This document shows, in pieces, positions 26,648-31,600 of a stretch of DNA of 31,600 bases. The stretch lies in assembly GCA_014084085.1 (NCBI GenBank), contig NPFB01000068.1, forward strand, positions 1 through 31,600, in the 5' to 3' direction. How positions within the stretch are numbered: position 1 is the first letter of the stretch; every line of letters begins with the position of its first letter. The position numbers were made by a program, and so were the translations under genes. This DNA is from Hondaea fermentalgiana (lineage: Eukaryota; Sar; Bigyra; Thraustochytrida; Thraustochytriidae). The notes under the pieces are model-generated. The model was not told where the DNA came from. It did no database searches and saw only the letters and a program-made list of their open reading frames with translations.

Positions 26648-29600
26648 TCAGGTGTTGCTGTCGTGGTCTCTTGCATCATGATCCGTTTTCTTCTTTTTGC
26701 TCTTGATCCTTTTCTTGTTCTCCATCTTGGTGGTCCTTCGGCGCTCTTGCTTGGCCTTGCGCCGCGCCTCTGCAATTTGACTCTGTGTCATGATCGACTC
26801 GCGCAAGGTCCGCTGCTTCGCCATACTTGGAGGGGGCTTGTCATGTTTCGCCATCTCCTCGCACTCCCGAGCCCGTGCTAAAATTTCGTCCTTGACACGC
26901 TTCTCGGCAAGTCGCTCCAGCCTGAGGCGACGCGAGAGCGCTTCGTGAATGGCACTTTGCAAACCAATATTTCCTATACTCAAACTCGATTGTGAATCGA
27001 AAAGAGTGCTCTTGGTGTGGTCCCCATTCGTTTGCTCGCTCGAGGCGCGCCGGAACACATAAAAAACTTCGAGTGCCGCGCTACAATCCGGCGCAAGATT
27101 CAATGCGCGACGGACAAGACTTTCAGCTTCGTCGCAGACGTTCAGGTACCAATACAGAAGTGCCAGGTTTGCCAAGGCTGGTGCAAGCTTTTGAGGGTCC
27201 TGGGCAAGACACGCGTGGCGAAAGTAACGGAGAATGCCGCCAAGATCAGACCTGGAAGGATGTGCGTCAACGGAGTCAAGGCGATGGAGAACGGCATGTC
27301 CAAGCCGAAAAGATGCACGGCCTGGGAATTTGCGCAACAAAGTGCGTTCATACACGTCGTTGGCAGCTACTTCGTCGCAGTGCAGAGCTTGCAAGCCGAA
27401 TACGAGTGATTCCCAGTCATCGACCGTGGCAACACCTAAGTCAATAGCGCGCTGCGCGCAAGCCATCTCTGTTGCGAGAAGAAACGAATAGCGCGGCAGG
27501 TTCCGTGTGAATCGCCACATGCGCTGCACCTTCACCACGGCCTCGGCACGAATGCGCTGTCGAGACTCGAGCCAATCGTAAAATTTGGGGTGCACCGGTC
27601 CCAGTGCCTCTGCCCGAGCCAAGAGACGCAAAGCTTCCTCATAGTCGTCAGTAAATTCCATCGTTGCAAGTGCATACGCAATGCATGGCCGCGGTGCCTC
27701 CGGTTGCATTCGCAGCGCGCGCTCAAAGTACAATTCGCGCGCGAGAGCAAAGTCTCCGTTGCAAACGCGAAGGCCCTCAAAATTCACATCGGCGTCCAAA
27801 TCGCTGGTGAAAATGCTCGCGTAGAGTGCACCCCCACATCTGCGTTGGACAGCCGCAGCGCACCAGTACGCGTGCCAGTCACCAGAGGCGGCATCTCCCA
27901 CCACATGACGTATGCGCGAGCGTAGCGCCTTTCGTTGCCGAATCCCGTGACCAAATGCAGCCAAACGAGATGCTGCACGATGTCTGCGCGCCTCGGCGCG
28001 GTGGGAGGCATTCGCGAGTCGTGCACAATGACCACGCCACAACCGCTGCAGACCGACCGCGGCGCGATCGAGGACAGCCGCATAATAGGCATCATAGGCG
28101 CGCTGCAAATGAAAGAGAGATTGTATGCGCTCTGCGGCCCAATTTCGGCGTGCGGCGCGCATTGCATCTTCGAGGCCGCTAATCTTGAGATATTTGCCAG
28201 AGGTGAGCCCCAAAGAGTTGTACTGTTGCTTGAAAGGTCGCTTTACAATGCGGTTGTTGACCAGCATCTGATCGGATCGTGTGTAGGAAAGGTACCGCGG
28301 CGTCTCAGGGGGTGGATCGCACACTTCAAGAAGACCCGCAACTCGATCAAGCAATGGCGAAAAGTGCGTTGCGCGACGCCAGCCCCGCTCCGCAAACATC
28401 CGCTTCAAGAGGGGAGAGTCTATGCAGAGAGCTTCAATTTGCGTCTTCCCCAGCACCACCGCAAAGGTGTCGTCGAGCGCAGCACAGTATGCCGTGATGC
28501 GAAGTCGTTGTTGTTCTTCGAGGAAAAAAGTCAGACTTAGCAAGTGGCGGTTCCGCGTGAGCTGCACGCGTGTGCCCACGGGACGTTGCTTGAACCGCAG
28601 GGCCGGCTGCACGCTGTTCCAGGTTGCCTCCTCTCGATCGGTTCGCACGATATCGAGCGAGTCTACGAGCTCTTCGTAGAGTGCAAGGGCGCGTTTCGGG
28701 TCCGCCGATGCGTTCAAGGCATCGGGCTGGTCCAAGAAGGATGCCCATTCACGGAGTTGCGAGTGGGTGACAATGAGCGTTTTACGAGCCATGCCCTCAC
28801 TCTCACGTCCACTATCCCCTCCTCCCTTTTCGTGTCCTTTTTCTTCAGTCAGCGAAAGCGACTGTAATGAGAGGGAAAACATGAGATCGACGCGGCCATG
28901 CTTGCTGCGGCGTTCCAAGACGGCCACTCGCACACCATCAAAATCGCGTATTTGCAGGCCGTGGCGCACAAGCACACAAAGCGCCCCGCTTCCGGCAAAG
29001 TCTTCCTCGCAGAGCCCAGGGCTTGGCAAAGGCTCGTCTGGGGCGGCAGCGCGGCCATAGAAGCACATGGTCACAAAGGGGTCTTCGGGTGTCAGCGTCG
29101 CCGCCTCGAGTAGCATGCGCTCTGCACCGTCCGTGTCCTTGACAACAAGATGGCGAAAGACTCCGTGCACGCAGATGCGCTTGGCGCGCTCATGGGGATC
29201 TGTGGCCATTTGCACTGCTAGACGGAGCAGAAACTCAAGCTCTTCCATGCACGGAAGTGCAGTTGTTCGTCCTGGTCCGAAAAAGACGCGAGGCGTAACG
29301 CGTTCTTCGCGCAAACGCTCGTCGAGTTCGAGCTGTTTGCCGCGGCCCACGATCTGAATCAAGGTTGCCGGCGCTCCACGGCCTCCTAGACGCATGGCTA
29401 AAGCGCGAAGATACCGCGCTCGAGGGTCCCCTTCAGCAGCATGTGATTGCACGAGATCCACTGCTTCGTCAAAATTTCGACGTGCAAAGGCAGCAAAGAG
29501 CGCCGCGTGCACAGCGGCCTCGTTGCGGTCAAACATGGGATAGTCACGAAGCAAAGATGAGATACCAGCCTCCCCGCTAGACTCTTGCGCCAGATCGTGC

Positions 29601-30754
29601 CAAATGTTGCGCACATTGTCTTTGCGAAGGCGATGAAGCCTTAGCTGTGCCCGATTCATGTACCACCGCATCAGCTTTTCAATCACGCGGGCAGCGGCGT
29701 CCTCTTTGGCAGTGCGAAGAGCCGCGCGTACGTTGTGCCCGCGCACGTTGCGCTGAATTTGCACGGCAGCTATCGTTCGTCGGCGAAGCGTTTCCCGCTT
29801 GACGGCGACTTCGCGCGATGCGCAGCGACGACGGAACACGGACTGAACAGTGATGACGCTTGAGCGACGTGCCACATAATCGTGACGCGTCACGCTTGCT
29901 CGCCACGTCGCTTGCAAGGACGTCGCAGACTGGCGCTCCATGTTTTGCCTCCGTACAGCGGCTTCGTGACGAGCTTTGGCAAGTGTTTCACGCCGGTCTT
30001 GAGCTGCGCGGGTTGCCAGCCTCCTTCGAGCGAGAGCCTGCATCCTCGTCGCCGCATCCTTCTCTTGACGAAGTACTTCAAGCTGGCCTGATCTTCGTTG
30101 CAGATGGCCACGTACGAGCGCTTGAGCAGCACATACGCGTCGAACGAGCTTTTGGGTTCGCACGCGATCACAGTGTCCACGCCAGACGCGTTGAGCCTCT
30201 GTGGCTGCAAATCGACGCTCGCCAAGCTTTTCCATGCGTCTCGAGCGCCGAAGCGCACGGTTTGTGGCCACCGACGATGGCTGCCGCGCTTTTAATTTGC
30301 CGCGCGTGAGTCCACGCTGCTCCGCAAGACCAAAAATACGTTCCAGTTCTCGTAGACGCTTGTCTGGCCCTGGAACATCATTTCGTCCGAGTCTGCGTCG
30401 TGCTGCTTTGCTGCTGACGAGAAATGAGCGCTGCAGCGTCACTTTTCCCGCTGGCGCAGGAGCGCTTCCGGGTCGAAAGAGCGCCTCATGCCGAGAAGCA
30501 CATAATGCCCCCTTGGCTGCTGCTGTCTTTGTTCTCGATTTGCGCTTCCGTGTCCCTGCATCTACGATTCTGCCGCCGTAGCCGCTGCCGCCGCCGCCAT
30601 AGCCACCGCGCGGACGTCTCGTTTCCTCTGTTAGGATATCGCTGCGCGCGAGCACCCGCTCGCGCGCTTCGTCGCGGACCCTTGCGAGGCAATCGTCACA
30701 GGCGCACACCGCCGTCTGCGGCCGCGCGGGGCCCTTGGTCTCCCTCGCGTGCAT
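26648..30754 (-). CDS. Large IQ-motif protein with TPR-like repeats
   Basis: A 1368-residue single-exon frame from the ATG at 30754 (the longer frame starts on GTG at 30856). The N-terminal part is basic with a Gly-rich GGYGGGGSGYGG stretch. Residues about 182-371 hold at least six IQ-like calmodulin-binding units, for example TEAQRVWRGHCDRV, CAAQALVRGHLQRR, ATSLQATWRASVTR, ITVQSVFRRRCASR and AAVQIQRNVRGHNVR. A long helical middle part follows, then more IQ units (VGLQRLWRGHCARL, VVKVQRMWRF). TPR/HAT-like pairs come later: FALARELYFERALRMQPEAP with YEEALRLLARAEALGP, and LANLALLYWYLNVCDEAESL with VRRALNLAPDCSAA. The C-terminus is very basic (KQERRRTTKMENKKRIKSKK). Such IQ/TPR proteins are common in flagellate protists and often cytoskeletal or ciliary; that role here is inference. 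It lies 149 bases downstream of the edge gene on the same strand. Confidence 0.8.
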   Translation of the reverse strand: MHARETKGPARPQTAVCACDDCLARVRDEARERVLARSDILTEETRRPRGGYGGGGSGYGGRIVDAGTRKRKSRTKTAAAKGALCASRHEALFRPGSAPAPAGKVTLQRSFLVSSKAARRRLGRNDVPGPDKRLRELERIFGLAEQRGLTRGKLKARQPSSVATNRALRRSRRMEKLGERRFAATEAQRVWRGHCDRVRTQKLVRRVCAAQALVRGHLQRRSGQLEVLRQEKDAATRMQALARRRLATRAAQDRRETLAKARHEAAVRRQNMERQSATSLQATWRASVTRHDYVARRSSVITVQSVFRRRCASREVAVKRETLRRRTIAAVQIQRNVRGHNVRAALRTAKEDAAARVIEKLMRWYMNRAQLRLHRLRKDNVRNIWHDLAQESSGEAGISSLLRDYPMFDRNEAAVHAALFAAFARRNFDEAVDLVQSHAAEGDPRARYLRALAMRLGGRGAPATLIQIVGRGKQLELDERLREERVTPRVFFGPGRTTALPCMEELEFLLRLAVQMATDPHERAKRICVHGVFRHLVVKDTDGAERMLLEAATLTPEDPFVTMCFYGRAAAPDEPLPSPGLCEEDFAGSGALCVLVRHGLQIRDFDGVRVAVLERRSKHGRVDLMFSLSLQSLSLTEEKGHEKGGGDSGRESEGMARKTLIVTHSQLREWASFLDQPDALNASADPKRALALYEELVDSLDIVRTDREEATWNSVQPALRFKQRPVGTRVQLTRNRHLLSLTFFLEEQQRLRITAYCAALDDTFAVVLGKTQIEALCIDSPLLKRMFAERGWRRATHFSPLLDRVAGLLEVCDPPPETPRYLSYTRSDQMLVNNRIVKRPFKQQYNSLGLTSGKYLKISGLEDAMRAARRNWAAERIQSLFHLQRAYDAYYAAVLDRAAVGLQRLWRGHCARLANASHRAEARRHRAASRLAAFGHGIRQRKALRSRIRHVVGDAASGDWHAYWCAAAVQRRCGGALYASIFTSDLDADVNFEGLRVCNGDFALARELYFERALRMQPEAPRPCIAYALATMEFTDDYEEALRLLARAEALGPVHPKFYDWLESRQRIRAEAVVKVQRMWRFTRNLPRYSFLLATEMACAQRAIDLGVATVDDWESLVFGLQALHCDEVAANDVYERTLLRKFPGRASFRLGHAVLHRLDSVDAHPSRSDLGGILRYFRHACLAQDPQKLAPALANLALLYWYLNVCDEAESLVRRALNLAPDCSAALEVFYVFRRASSEQTNGDHTKSTLFDSQSSLSIGNIGLQSAIHEALSRRLRLERLAEKRVKDEILARARECEEMAKHDKPPPSMAKQRTLRESIMTQSQIAEARRKAKQERRRTTKMENKKRIKSKKKKTDHDARDHDSNT

Positions 30755-30903
30755 CGCGAGACCTCCGCTACGACGGCGCCGCGCAGTGCCCCTGGCTCTG
30801 CGATCACCCCAAGCCCCATGCTCCGAGGCCCTCGCGCTCGAGTCGTGTCGCGACACGCCGCGCCGCGCCGCGCCGCGCTCTCAGGTCGGTCCCTGCGCGG
30901 ACT

Positions 30904-31599
30904 CTAATTTGCGTTGCGCGGGGACCCCACAGTGTGGTCGGTGAAGCCAGCTCTGTGCTGTTGCTGCTGCGGCGGCTTGATGCGGAGAGGCAGCATGGCG
31001 AACGTTGGCGTCTGCTTGGAGAGCGTGTCGAGGTCGGCGGTCGTGTCGACGGTGGCGACGAAGGAGCAGGACTTTTGCTCGTTGTTCTTGGCGAAGAGCG
31101 CGATCGAACCGAGCGCGGGTTTGACCTCGCCTTCGAAGGCGAACTCGCCGATGCTCGCGCGGATGGTGTCCTTGCGGATTCCGCGCTGCACGTTAATTTC
31201 AGGAAGGTCTGTAAGCGACGAGACCTTGCCCTGGAGCAGTTTAAAATTGAGCATTATTGTGAGCTCCTCCTCTTCCTCTTCCTCCTCACCGTCATCGTTG
31301 TCGTCGTTGTCGACGTCATCTTTCCTGTCCGCACTGCCCTTCTTCTCTCCGCGTCCCCGCGTCTCCTGGCGAGAATTTCTCGTTTCGTCATCTGCGCCGG
31401 GCCCGCTTTGTGGTGCGTGCTTCCCATTCTGCTCCTCCTCCTCCTCCTCCTCCTCCTCAAGCGACGCCTTCGAGGACGACGTTGTTGTCGTCGTCGTCGT
31501 CGTGGTCGTCGTCGTTGCTGCTGCCGCTCGATCCTCCGCCTCCGCCGTCTGGTCCACGCTCGCGGGGGCGCGCGCCGGCACTTCTTCTGCTGCTCCCGC
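30904..31599 (-). CDS. Hypothetical protein, low-complexity N-terminus (5' partial)
   Basis: The frame is open to the right window edge without an ATG (the first possible start, at 31581, is GTG), so the 5' end is probably missing. The N-terminal half is low complexity: a poly-Thr run followed by Ser, poly-Glu runs and Asp/Asn repeats, all encoded by trinucleotide tracts. The C-terminal half from LNFKLLQGKVSSLTDLPEIN looks like a small folded domain of about 95 residues with alternating strands (IRASIGEFAFEGEVKPALGS, CSFVATVDTTADLDTL, FAMLPLRIKPP). I do not recognise it. An internal ATG at 31254 would encode just this domain and is an alternative start. Confidence 0.5.
   Translation of the reverse strand, partial: AGAAEEVPARAPASVDQTAEAEDRAAAATTTTTTTTTTTTSSSKASLEEEEEEEEEQNGKHAPQSGPGADDETRNSRQETRGRGEKKGSADRKDDVDNDDNDDGEEEEEEEELTIMLNFKLLQGKVSSLTDLPEINVQRGIRKDTIRASIGEFAFEGEVKPALGSIALFAKNNEQKSCSFVATVDTTADLDTLSKQTPTFAMLPLRIKPPQQQQHRAGFTDHTVGSPRNAN
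31435..31518. repeat. Trinucleotide tracts encoding poly-Glu and poly-Thr
   Basis: CTC-type and GTC/GTT-type trinucleotide runs which, on the minus strand, encode a run of Glu and a run of Thr in the edge gene. Confidence 0.75.
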
Positions 31600-31600
31600 C

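Overview
The window is eukaryotic nuclear DNA from a protist with a compact, GC-rich genome. Genes are long open frames with few, short GT-AG introns, one of which carries a textbook TACTAAC branch site. There are no bacterial-style operons, and neighbouring genes mostly alternate strand. The gene set is an SRP68 subunit, a gamma-butyrobetaine dioxygenase, Frizzled-like and class C receptors, a scramblase and a large IQ-motif protein. Together with the style of the introns this fits a stramenopile, perhaps a labyrinthulomycete/thraustochytrid. That placement is inference; nothing here proves it.

Layout. 1-1241: 3' part of a gamma-butyrobetaine dioxygenase-like gene (+). 1825-2558: small SAM-domain gene (-) with a 95-base intron inside the SAM domain. 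3667-5571: SRP68 (+). 5835-7517: 12-TM major-facilitator-like transporter (-). 7518-9281: no confident gene. 9282-11428 and 13075-15349: two tandem Frizzled-like seven-TM receptors (+), each with one intron at the same place and phase. 15449-20191: a 1580-residue class C-type GPCR (-) whose ectodomain looks like a bacterial glycine-betaine binding protein (OpuAC type), followed by an EGF-like module, seven TM, coiled coil, SAM and WW domains. 20992-21531: unknown 179-residue protein (-). 21532-25400: 3.9 kb gene-poor, very GC-rich stretch with many short tandem repeats. 25401-26300: phospholipid scramblase (+). 26648-30754: giant IQ/TPR-like protein (-). 30904-31600: unknown protein (-), cut by the window edge.

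The most notable block is 9282-20191, where three large receptor genes lie side by side: two Frizzled-like paralogs and a multidomain class C receptor. The paralogs clearly arose by tandem duplication. The class C architecture joins a prokaryote-type solute-binding fold to a GPCR and puts two protein-interaction domains in its tail. A role in sensing small zwitterionic solutes is plausible but only inferred.
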